DNA of 5,950 nucleotides from an uncultured Eggerthellaceae bacterium (GTDB taxonomy: Bacteria > Actinomycetota > Coriobacteriia > Coriobacteriales > Eggerthellaceae), in contig CAJURX010000023.1 in assembly GCA_910589125.1 (NCBI GenBank), positions 1-5,950 on the forward strand, given 5' to 3'. Made by a program: the position numbers and the translations under genes. The stretch's first letter is position 1. Each line of letters begins with the position of its first letter. Below, one piece after another: positions 1 to 5,637 of this stretch. The notes under the pieces are model-generated. The model did no database searches. It was not told where the DNA came from and saw nothing but the letters and a program-made list of their open reading frames with translations.

Positions 1-90
1 ACGCTCTTGCGGAGGAGGTGCATCCGAGCCAGCGAGGCGAGATGGCAGCGAGCGGAGATGGGGCGCCATGTACGGCCAGGAGGGCGGGAG

Positions 91-301
91 GGGCGCTCAG
101 GAGATCCGCATCGACTCGGGGATGTCACATGGAAGGTGATCGACATGCTCATATATCGATGTGGCCAAGGATGGCATCGCACCCGCGTGCGCATGGGAGG
201 TGCCAGGGGATATGGAGCACGAGGTGTCGCGGCAGGCGCGGATGGCCCGCGATCGGGGTGCAGCCAAGCTGTGCTCGCCACCCAGATCAGAACGAGCGCA
301 T
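91..301 (+). repeat. Conserved 211-bp repeat core, left copy
   Basis: By hand alignment this matches the reverse complement of 5351-5561 with about 18 differences, one of them a 1-nt indel, so roughly 91% identity. Most differences are transitions. Identical runs include GGGGATGTCACATGG, GCTCATATATCGATG and GCAGCCAAGCTGTGCTCGCC. It contains an AT island at about 149-156 and a GCAGC-CAA-GCTG hairpin near 250-264. Confidence 0.88.
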
Positions 302-357
302 GTCCGGCCGATCCTGACCCTCGAGCACGGGCCCAGTGGAAAGTTCCTAGGAGTGCG

Positions 358-376
358 CCATGAGCCGGACCATGAG
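358..376 (+). repeat. 19-bp conserved site with doubled CCATGAG, left copy
   Basis: CCATGAGCCGGACCATGAG is identical to 5217-5235 on the minus strand although the sequence on both sides has diverged. It is itself a direct repeat of CCATGAG separated by CCGGA (12-bp period). CTGCAG follows 2-3 nt later in both copies. A protein-binding site is possible but not shown. Confidence 0.7.
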
Positions 377-446
377 GGCTGCAGTCCGACATCTATGGAT
401 CTGCGAGGCGGCATGGGGCCTAGTGCTGCCAGCGCACATGGAGAGC

Positions 447-473
447 GGGCGCAGCCAAGCTGCGCCCCTACGG
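447..473 (-). repeat. REP-like element: GTAG plus perfect 9-bp hairpin
   Basis: On the minus strand, CCGTAG (473-468) abuts a perfect 9-bp stem, GGGCGCAGC with GCTGCGCCC, around a TTG loop (467-447). A GTAG tetranucleotide at the 5' foot of a short GC hairpin is the layout of REP elements recognised by RAYT transposases. No RAYT gene is in the window, so the class is inferred from shape only. Confidence 0.55.
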
Positions 474-540
474 TCTCGGGGTGGTCGGGCATCGGGGGCG
501 AGGGCGCTCGGGCGATCCGCATCGAGTTCGCTGAGCACAT

Positions 541-575
541 CGCATATAAATATGACTAGTTAACATATATAAAAG
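541..575 (+). repeat. AT-rich island in the left arm (second)
   Basis: This block of about 80% A+T lies in GC-rich surroundings. It contains CATATAAATATG (near-palindrome), ACTAGT and GTTAAC palindromes, and ACATATATAAAA. The collinear right-arm island is near 4997-5037. Confidence 0.55.
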
Positions 576-606
576 TACTCATGGGCGCCCTCATGCCCGC
601 GATAGC

Positions 607-631
607 GTGTACTGCCAGGGAGCACCTACGG
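607..631 (-). repeat. REP-like element with imperfect hairpin
   Basis: On the minus strand, CCGTAG (631-626) abuts a stem GTGCT (625-621) paired with AG-CAC (613-607), with a 2-nt bulge and a 7-nt loop. It is a decayed version of the pattern at 447-473. Confidence 0.4.
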
Positions 632-635
632 AAGC

Positions 636-652
636 CCTGTCTCTAGGACAGG
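636..652. other. Perfect 6-bp hairpin in the left arm
   Basis: CCTGTC (636-641) and GACAGG (647-652) enclose a TCTAG loop, 5 nt past the REP-like element at 607-631. No T-run follows on either strand, so it is not called a terminator. Confidence 0.4.
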
Positions 653-722
653 CGCACGAGTTGGGCATGGGGCCGCCGGAGTGGTTGCGCATGACCCTAG
701 CATTCCGCGATTAGGGATACGA

Positions 723-747
723 ACGCAGTCGAGCTGCGTCCCTACGG
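723..747 (-). repeat. REP-like element: GTAG plus 6-bp hairpin
   Basis: On the minus strand, CCGTAG (747-742) is followed after GG by ACGCAG and CTGCGT around a 5-nt loop (739-723). It matches the 447-473 element in layout and partly in sequence (CCGTAGGG, CGCAGCT). Confidence 0.5.
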
Positions 748-824
748 TTCACAGACAAGAGCGCTGAGAAGAACGGTGCTCGAAGGAATTTGTGTCGCAT
801 TCACCCAGGCTATCGTGCACAAAA

Positions 825-856
825 GATGATGAATCTATACATATATAAAACTGCTC
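825..856 (+). repeat. AT-rich island in the left arm (third)
   Basis: GATGATGAATCTATACAT runs into ATATAAAA and then CTGCTC. It matches 4640-4668 on the minus strand (ATGATGAA, TTA/CTA, ACATATATAAA), with GTGCAC/GCGCAC and CACAAAA/CACGAAA just upstream in both. Confidence 0.6.
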
Positions 857-884
857 ACGCATGCGCACCGTACGGCACATGCGT
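857..884. other. Hairpin containing a nested palindrome
   Basis: ACGCATG (857-863) pairs with CATGCGT (878-884). The 14-nt loop holds the perfect palindrome CCGTACGG (868-875). It begins one base beyond the AT island at 825-856, where homology to the right arm stops. Confidence 0.4.
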
Positions 885-999
885 CACATCCTCCACTTCT
901 CACACCGACAAGGCCAGCACCTTCGGAACGCAGCACTTGCAACAGAATAGATCAACGATCCGAAGCATCAGACCACACCGCAATCAAGCATCAAGCCCC

Positions 1000-1021
1000 C
1001 TGCAGGCTGAGTCAGCTGCAG
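1000..1021. other. Bulged hairpin downstream of hypF
   Basis: CTGCA (1000-1004) pairs with TGCAG (1017-1021), and GCTG (1006-1009) with CAGC (1013-1016), with a one-base bulge at 1005 and an AGT loop. There is no T-run on the hypF strand. It could stabilise or end the hypF transcript, but this is weak. Confidence 0.3.
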
Positions 1022-1080
1022 AGTAATCTCACCCCCCCTCCCATCTACCAGCCTGCTCGCAGAGCGCGATCGCCTCGGTT

Positions 1081-1095
1081 GTAGCCAACGGCTAC
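1081..1095 (-). terminator. Possible transcript-end hairpin just after hypF
   Basis: On the minus strand GTAGCC (1095-1090) and GGCTAC (1086-1081) form a perfect 6-bp stem with a GTT loop, starting 4 nt after the hypF TAA. No T-tract follows, so it is not a classical intrinsic terminator; its placement is the only further support. Confidence 0.3.
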
Positions 1096-1099
1096 TCAG

Positions 1100-3598
1100 T
1101 TAAGAAGCGTTATCACCTACCACGGCCTGACCAAGCGAGACGCATCCATCATTCGGAGGCAATTCGCGATTGAGGATCACGGTATATCCCGTGTTCGCCA
1201 GCTTGAGAACAGCATTCTGCATCACGTACCTGTTCATGAACACGCCGCCCGTCAAGACGACCTCTTTGATCCCGTAGAGCACATCCACCATTTGCGCCGC
1301 GGTCACGATAGCTCCGACCATAGCATCATGGAAGCGCCGTGCGATCACCGGAATCGGCACGTGAGCAGCCAGGTCATCGAGCAACGCAGCGAATACGGGT
1401 GCCGTATCTAGCAGCACGACCGATGTGGTCTGCGCAGTATCTTCAGGGGCCGCCGTGTTCTTGATGGCCTGTACAACGTAGCGTGGGTCCTCCTGCTGAT
1501 CATCCCCGCGTCCTTCGCCATCATCTTCCATGGCACGCGCGTTGTCCATGGCCGCTTCGAGGAGAATGGCCGCCTCTCCCTCATAGCTCGGTTGCGTGCA
1601 TATGCCCAAGAGGGCGCTGGCTGCATCGAACAATCGACCGACGGAGGACGTGACCGGCGTGTTCAATCCTTGCTCGATCATCTTCTCGCAGAGCGCCGCC
1701 TGCTCTTCTCCCAGCGCTTCGAGCGCCTGCGCAGCAGCTGCATGACCCAGCAGGTCGAACTCCCAAAGCGCACCATATGCCATGCGTAGAGGATTCTTGA
1801 TCGCCGCTGCACCGCCTGGCATCGGGATGTATGCGAAGTTCGCGAACCGCTCGAACGTGCTCAAGTTGGAGAGCAGCACCTCACCGCCCCAGATGTTGCC
1901 GTCGGCGCCGAATCCCGTGCCGTCGAACGCGATACCGCACACCGGACCTGGGATGTCATTCTCGGCCATAGCAGCAACGATGTGCGCATGATGGTGCTGC
2001 ACGCGCACGAGGTCCTCGTGCTTGACAGATGCCTGTTCAAGCGCCCATTTCGTGGTGAGATATTCGGGATGCGCGTCACAGCATATGCGTGAACCGCCTT
2101 CCTCATGCAGCCCGAAGAGGCGCTCATAGCGCGCCTTCGCCTGCTGCCACGCATCGAACACCTCCACGTTCTCCATATCCCCGATATGCTGCGAGACGAA
2201 TGCTTCGCCCCCGCGCAGGAACGTGAACGTATTCTTCTGTTCCGGCCCCGTGGCGAAGATCGTGCTCTGCGCTTGTTCGGACGCCTCGCGATCTTGCTCT
2301 ACCACGACGCGGCTGCCCAGTCGAAGGGGCGCAGGCGCATATCCGCGCGCACGCCGAATGAACTGGACCGCCTCGCCCGCCGCCCCAAGATCGAGCACGC
2401 GCAGGACCGAGTCATCGAACCGCGTCAAGATCTCTCGATCATTCCCGAGGAACGCATCAGCGATCCCCGAAAGCTTCGCGAACGCCTCATCATCATCCGT
2501 GACGATCGGTTCGTCATGCACGTTCCCGGACGTCATGACCAACGCGGTCGGAGCGCTCCCTTGCTTGCTCTGAAGCGCGTGGAAGTCATGCAGCAGCAAA
2601 TGCTGGACAGGAGTATACGGCAGCATGACGCCCAGTTCGGGCAGTGGATCGGATACGCCAGCAGCAAGCGCTCCCGCGTTCGACGGTAGCTTGCGCAGCA
2701 GCACGATAGGGCGCTCCATCCCAGCGAGCACGGCTTCCTCTTCGGTAGAGACCTGGCAGATGCGGCGGATATCTTCCACGGTGCGCATCATGACCGCGAA
2801 CGCTTTCCCGTCGCGTCCCTTGCGCTCACGGAGGCGCGCGATCGCCTCTGCATCGTTGGCATCGCACGCGAGGTGGTATCCCCCGAGACCCTTGATCGCC
2901 AAGATCCCCCCTTGTGCGAGCAGCGTTGCCGCACGCGACAAAAGCTCATCGGATCGCTCCCGGTCGAGCGCGACTTCAGGGGTCGGTATCTCTGTCGGCG
3001 CAGCGCTTCGGTCGCCTACGCTCGTGCGCCATGTCAGATGAGGCCCACACGCAAAGCACGCATCCGGCTGTGCGTGGAAACGCCGGTCTGCCGGATCCTC
3101 ATATTCACTGCGGCACGCATCGCACATTGGAAACGCGCGCATCGATGTGTGTGCGCGGTCGTACGGTAGCTGGTCAGTGATGGTGAATCGCGGTCCACAG
3201 TTCGTGCAATTGATGAACGGATAGCGAAAGCGTCGGTCAGTCGGGTCGAAGAGCTCTCGTTCGCAATCTGCGCACATGGCTAGATCAGGTGACACCAACG
3301 TGCTCTCATTCGCCGTCTCCTCATCGGAGAAGCGGATCTCAAATGTATCGAATGGTTCGAGCGGAACCTCATGCATCTCGATCTCAGTGACCTGCGCGGC
3401 TGCGGGAGCATCCTCTGAGAGCTCCATCACGAAGCTGTCCAGCAGATGGGACTCGCCCTCTGCGTGGATGTGCACGCCGTCTACGGCATTCAGGACCCAA
3501 CCGTTGATCAGGTGCCGCTTGGCCAGCCGATAGACGAATGGGCGAAAGCCGACCCCCTGCACTATGCCCTTGACCCAGATGTCCAGCGCTTCGATCAT
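1100..3598 (-). CDS. hypF: HypF, [NiFe] hydrogenase maturation carbamoyltransferase
   Basis: HypF makes the cyanide ligands of the [NiFe] hydrogenase active site: it uses carbamoyl phosphate and ATP to carbamoylate the C-terminal cysteine of HypE, in the cytoplasm. All expected domains are visible in 832 residues. An acylphosphatase domain has VQGVGFRPF at 13-21, with R19 and N37 spaced like the catalytic Arg/Asn pair. Two zinc fingers of form CX2CX18CX2C lie at C109/C112/C131/C134 and C159/C162/C181/C184. A YrdC-like ATP/carbamoyl domain follows (about 220-420, with KGLGGYHLAC and TSGN). A Kae1-like domain carries the HHHAH metal motif at 535-539, then FDGTGFG and a late GGVFMN. The usual length is about 750-780; the excess includes an acidic hydrophilic stretch near 690-705. 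ATG at 3598 starts directly at the acylphosphatase fold and has a GAGGAG site. It is the second gene after coaD, with a 9-nt gap. The gene looks intact; no other hyp gene is in view. Confidence 0.97.
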   Translation of the reverse strand: MIEALDIWVKGIVQGVGFRPFVYRLAKRHLINGWVLNAVDGVHIHAEGESHLLDSFVMELSEDAPAAAQVTEIEMHEVPLEPFDTFEIRFSDEETANESTLVSPDLAMCADCERELFDPTDRRFRYPFINCTNCGPRFTITDQLPYDRAHTSMRAFPMCDACRSEYEDPADRRFHAQPDACFACGPHLTWRTSVGDRSAAPTEIPTPEVALDRERSDELLSRAATLLAQGGILAIKGLGGYHLACDANDAEAIARLRERKGRDGKAFAVMMRTVEDIRRICQVSTEEEAVLAGMERPIVLLRKLPSNAGALAAGVSDPLPELGVMLPYTPVQHLLLHDFHALQSKQGSAPTALVMTSGNVHDEPIVTDDDEAFAKLSGIADAFLGNDREILTRFDDSVLRVLDLGAAGEAVQFIRRARGYAPAPLRLGSRVVVEQDREASEQAQSTIFATGPEQKNTFTFLRGGEAFVSQHIGDMENVEVFDAWQQAKARYERLFGLHEEGGSRICCDAHPEYLTTKWALEQASVKHEDLVRVQHHHAHIVAAMAENDIPGPVCGIAFDGTGFGADGNIWGGEVLLSNLSTFERFANFAYIPMPGGAAAIKNPLRMAYGALWEFDLLGHAAAAQALEALGEEQAALCEKMIEQGLNTPVTSSVGRLFDAASALLGICTQPSYEGEAAILLEAAMDNARAMEDDGEGRGDDQQEDPRYVVQAIKNTAAPEDTAQTTSVVLLDTAPVFAALLDDLAAHVPIPVIARRFHDAMVGAIVTAAQMVDVLYGIKEVVLTGGVFMNRYVMQNAVLKLANTGYTVILNRELPPNDGCVSLGQAVVGDNAS

Positions 3599-3603
3599 CG
3601 TCG

Positions 3604-3609
3604 CTCCTC
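3604..3609 (-). promoter_or_regulatory. Ribosome binding site of hypF, overlapping the coaD stop
   Basis: GAGGAG lies 5 nt before the hypF ATG. Its first two bases are the last two bases of the coaD TGA stop (TGAGGAG). A ribosome finishing coaD therefore sits on the hypF initiation region, which suggests translational coupling (inference). Confidence 0.85.
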
Positions 3610-4090
3610 AGTTCGCGAATTTCGCCGTCAGCGCCTGCACGACGCAAGCTGGTACGAACTGCTCGAAGTCCGCATGCAGGCTTGCCAGCTCGCGCACGAT
3701 CGATGATGACAGGTACATGAACTCCGGCGGACTCATGATGAACGTTGTTTCCAGGTCATAATCCAGCTGGTGATTCAGCGCATTCATCTGGAATTCGTAC
3801 TCGAAATCCGTGATAGCGCGCAGACCCTTCACGATCACGTGCGCTTGCCGCTGCTGCGCGAACTCCACGAGCAGGTTGGAGAAGGGTTCGACGGAGACAT
3901 TCGGAATATGCGCGGTGGCTTGTCGAACGAGGGTCGTACGCTCCTCCAGCGTGAAGAGCGGATTCTTGCCAGCAGAGGCAGCCACAGCAACGATGACCTC
4001 GTCCATCATAGATGCAGCACGGCAGATGATGTCCAGATGCCCATTGGTGATGGGGTCGAAGGTGCCAGGGGTTATGGCGCGGCGCGGCAT
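3608..4090 (-). CDS. coaD: Phosphopantetheine adenylyltransferase (PPAT)
   Basis: CoaD transfers AMP from ATP to 4'-phosphopantetheine, giving dephospho-CoA and pyrophosphate, the penultimate step of coenzyme A synthesis in the cytoplasm. The 160 residues match the family's normal length (about 160). The nucleotidyltransferase signature GTFDPITNGH is at 9-18 with H18 of the (T/H)xGH motif. K42 sits where the family has its catalytic lysine. KGLR at 88-91 supplies the Arg that contacts phosphate, and it is followed by the typical FEYEFQM segment. SSSIVRE at 128-134 is the C-terminal ATP-binding motif. The ATG at 4090 puts the Rossmann-like strand at the N-terminus as expected, and AAAGGAAG precedes it. 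It is the first gene of a two-gene minus-strand operon; its TGA stop is part of the hypF Shine-Dalgarno region. The usual neighbour rsmD is absent upstream; the upstream DNA is non-coding and repeat-rich. Confidence 0.97.
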   Translation of the reverse strand: MPRRAITPGTFDPITNGHLDIICRAASMMDEVIVAVAASAGKNPLFTLEERTTLVRQATAHIPNVSVEPFSNLLVEFAQQRQAHVIVKGLRAITDFEYEFQMNALNHQLDYDLETTFIMSPPEFMYLSSSIVRELASLHADFEQFVPACVVQALTAKFAN

Positions 4091-4093
4091 GAG

Positions 4094-4101
4094 CTTCCTT
4101 T
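4094..4101 (-). promoter_or_regulatory. Ribosome binding site of coaD
   Basis: AAAGGAAG ends 3 nt before the ATG at 4090, with its AGGA core about 5-6 nt from the start codon. This supports the chosen start. Confidence 0.75.
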
Positions 4102-4469
4102 CGATCAGGTCTTGCGGTGCAGTCGCACAGCCTAAGTACGCGGGTCGTTTGTCTTGGTCATGCTCTGATCATGCATCGGTCGCATGAAGATGCTCGCATA
4201 TCTTACCGAAGTCTACTGGAGCTTACGGTCCTTGCGCTGACTGGTACGGAGGGCGTCGTCTATGGGTGGTCTGGGATTCGGGGATCCTGTCAAAGGAAAG
4301 GACGAGTTTCGTGGTGGGCTGCTGGAAGCGCCTTGCCTGGATGGCGACGCGACAGAGCTGCTGGGAGGCTTGCTGAGAGCTTGGAGGTGGGTTGGAAGTG
4401 GGACGCGTGCGCCGGCTTACGGATCTGGGTGGTCGCGGGTTTTGGGAGCGGAGCTTTTGCGGACGGGAG

Positions 4470-4508
4470 TTGACGATATGCGCCCTTCGGGCGCTGACTT
4501 GACGACAT
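4470..4508. promoter_or_regulatory. GC hairpin flanked by TTGACGA(T/C)AT direct repeats
   Basis: TTGACGATAT (4470-4479) and TTGACGACAT (4499-4508) are direct repeats 29 bp apart. Between them GCGCCC (4480-4485) and GGGCGC (4489-4494) form a perfect 6-bp stem with a TTC loop. It lies about 390 bp upstream of coaD. An operator or structured leader is possible; neither strand has a T-run after the stem. Confidence 0.3.
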
Positions 4509-4635
4509 TCATTTGTGCAGGACAGGCAAGAGGCGGGGTTATCAGAGCATTGAGGACATGTGGTTGATTTTGGCTATGAATCTACTGCGAGCGATGGGGA
4601 AGGGTGCTGCATTCATCATGGAAGGGCTAGGCGCG

Positions 4636-4668
4636 AGTGGCTTTATATATGTGTAAGTTCATCATGTT
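4636..4668 (-). repeat. AT-rich island in the right arm (innermost)
   Basis: Minus-strand ATGATGAACTTACACATA continues into TATAAAGCCACTC. This is the counterpart of 825-856 and the last clear homology before the coaD leader. Confidence 0.6.
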
Positions 4669-4786
4669 TCGTGCGCAAAGACCGGATGCATGCTGCCCAA
4701 GCATCCTTCCTCCTAGCATCCCATCCGCACGGATCATAAGGGTGCAGCTCACCTGTGCTCTCTCACATGTACGCTGACAGTGCTCG

Positions 4787-4889
4787 ACCCAGTGCCCGCT
4801 CATGTCGAGCGTTCACACCCCAAGCGCCATCTTAAGGCTCGAGGTGCGCTTCGCGCCTCGCAAGGTCAGCGCTCCGCATCAGCGCAGCT
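4787..4889 (-). repeat. Direct repeat with 851-bp period, inner copy
   Basis: On the minus strand, AGCTGCGCTGAT at 4889-4878, then CGCTG, CCTTG, GAAGCGC and CCTCGAGC, followed by GCTCGAC and GGGCAC.GGGTC, match 5740-5638 at a constant offset of 851. The right arm therefore contains a tandem duplication of a unit of about 850 bp, now strongly diverged. Confidence 0.7.
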
Positions 4890-4927
4890 ATGAAGCGCGT
4901 CCATGGTGAGCCTCTCCCATGAGGACC

Positions 4928-4952
4928 CCGTAGGTACTGGCTTCGCCAGCAC
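4928..4952 (+). repeat. REP-like element in the right arm
   Basis: On the plus strand, CCGTAG (4928-4933) abuts GTACTGGC (4934-4941), loop TTC, and GCCAGCAC (4945-4952): 8 pairs with one A-C mismatch on this strand (a G-U wobble on the other). Its orientation is opposite to the left-arm elements, as expected for inverted arms. Confidence 0.5.
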
Positions 4953-4996
4953 ATGTGCCAATATCACTCTTGCACTTGTAGCAGAGGGACCATGCG

Positions 4997-5037
4997 CGAA
5001 TAGATATATTCGTAGATTAGTCATGTATCGTATGCGA
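4997..5037 (-). repeat. AT-rich island in the right arm (middle)
   Basis: Minus-strand TCGCATACGATACATGACTA leads into an AT block whose end, CGAATA-TATC-TATTCG (5012-4997), is a perfect 6-bp stem with a 4-nt loop. TCGCATA and ATGACTA match the left-arm island at 540-556. Confidence 0.55.
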
Positions 5038-5103
5038 CAAGCTCGCCGACCACGATGCGAATCCCTCCAGCATCCCCTTCTCTCTTTCCCGATGACTGAC
5101 CAC

Positions 5104-5136
5104 GTAGCCATGCAGGGGCGCACTTCATGTGCACCC
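5104..5136 (+). repeat. Degenerate REP-like element in the right arm
   Basis: GTAG at 5104-5107 is followed after 7-8 nt by GGG..GCAC (5116-5123), a TTCAT loop, and GTGC.CCC (5129-5136). It sits at the collinear position of the perfect element at 447-473 and shares GGGGCGCA with it. Confidence 0.35.
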
Positions 5137-5216
5137 GCGCCAACGTGACTGGACGCAGCGCGCCCCATGCCGCCCGACATCGCTTCCCATCCCCCATGGA
5201 CATCGGGCTGCAGGTT

Positions 5217-5235
5217 CTCATGGTCCGGCTCATGG
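5217..5235 (-). repeat. 19-bp conserved site with doubled CCATGAG, right copy
   Basis: This is identical to 358-376 in inverted orientation, with CTGCAG at 5208-5213 at nearly the same spacing as in the left arm. Confidence 0.7.
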
Positions 5236-5316
5236 CACATCCAATTGAAGCGCATCACAGGTGCGGTAGAGCACCCCCTAGATCTCTTCATAGCGCTCTT
5301 CTGATGCACTTGCCCG

Positions 5317-5339
5317 CTGGACCTCTGTCCGAGGTCCAG
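5317..5339. other. Perfect 9-bp hairpin in the right arm
   Basis: CTGGACCTC (5317-5325) and GAGGTCCAG (5331-5339) pair fully around a TGTCC loop. It lies in the stretch between the conserved core and the 19-bp site, where the two arms differ; the left arm has no equivalent hairpin there. No GTAG abuts it and no T-run follows. Confidence 0.45.
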
Positions 5340-5350
5340 GCCCACCGGGA

Positions 5351-5561
5351 ATGCGCTTGCTCTGATCTGGGTGGCGAGCACAGCTTGGCTGCGCCCCGAT
5401 CGCGGGCCATCCGCACATGCCGCGACACCTCGTGCCCCAATCCCCTGGCATCTCCCATGCGCACGCGGGTGCGATACCATCCTTGGCCGCATCGATATAT
5501 GAGCATACCGATCACCTTCCATGTGACATCCCCGGATCGATGCGGATGGCCCGAGCGCTCC
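5351..5561 (-). repeat. Conserved 211-bp repeat core, right copy
   Basis: This is the inverted copy of 91-301. Its hairpin arms GCGCAGC and GCTGTGC around a CAA loop (minus strand, near 5378-5395) pair slightly better than the left copy's GTGCAGC and GCTGTGC. Confidence 0.88.
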
Positions 5562-5637
5562 TCGCCCCCCCTCTCTCTCATGACAGCAGGCGGTCCAGAT
5601 GATGCGGCCATCCGTCACCAAGGCATCCCCGCGCAAG

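Larger units (their letters stand above)
1..860 (+). repeat. Left arm of a large inverted repeat (non-coding)
   Basis: This stretch shows no protein family in any frame. Read on the plus strand it is collinear with 4630-5650 read on the minus strand. Paired landmarks (left/right) are: core 91-301 / 5351-5561; 19-bp site 358-376 / 5217-5235; GGCGGCATGGGGC 407-419 / 5162-5174; GAT(C/T)CGCATCG 514-524 / 5053-5063; TCGCATA 540-546 / 5031-5037; ACATATATAAA 839-849 / 4642-4652. The sum of left and right positions stays between about 5490 and 5650, so the match is one arm with small indels rather than scattered hits. Conservation is patchy: high in the core, modest near the gene. The window edge may cut the outer end. 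I do not recognise a named element. Confidence 0.75.
861..1099. other. Non-coding spacer downstream of hypF
   Basis: No convincing gene is seen; a plus-strand frame from TTG 790 to 1026 lacks a well-placed ribosome site and family motifs. Apart from the hairpins listed separately, it contains AAGCATCA twice near 962-993 (CGAAGCATCAG, CAAGCATCAAG) and a run of seven C at 1032-1038. Clear homology to the right arm ends before this stretch. Confidence 0.5.
4091..4629. other. coaD upstream region without a confident gene
   Basis: This 540-bp stretch should contain the coaD-hypF promoter, but I see no good -35/-10 pair: TAAGAT on the minus strand at 4205-4200 is a weak -10 candidate with no matching -35, and the perfect TTGACA at 4293-4288 has no -10 at usable distance. 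A plus-strand frame 4262-4567 (101 codons) has GGAGG at 4248-4252, but its product shows no family motif and its third-position GC is not raised. The stretch from about 4380 to 4470 is G-rich on the plus strand. It is not clearly homologous to the left arm. Confidence 0.45.

Noticed and set aside
97..559. Overlapping open frames of 132-147 codons on both strands in the left arm
   Set aside because: Several frames are open at once because stop codons are rare in GC-rich DNA. The products are rich in Arg, Ser, Pro and Ala without motifs, and they are not preserved in the right arm.
790..1026. 78-codon plus-strand open frame from a TTG start
   Set aside because: Its A/G-rich upstream motif is too close to the start, it crosses an AT island and hairpins, and it has no motif.
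2105..2689. 194-codon open frame antisense to hypF
   Set aside because: It lies entirely inside the well-supported hypF gene. Its composition is what the opposite strand of a GC-rich gene gives.
4288..4293. Perfect TTGACA (-35 consensus) on the minus strand upstream of coaD
   Set aside because: No -10-like hexamer lies 16-18 bp downstream; the nearest AT-containing hexamer is about 24 bp away.
4262..4567. 101-codon plus-strand open frame with GGAGG nine bases upstream
   Set aside because: The ribosome site is good, but the Gly/Leu/Trp-rich product matches nothing I know, another frame overlaps it, and the GC hairpin with direct repeats lies inside it. It is possible but not supported enough to call.
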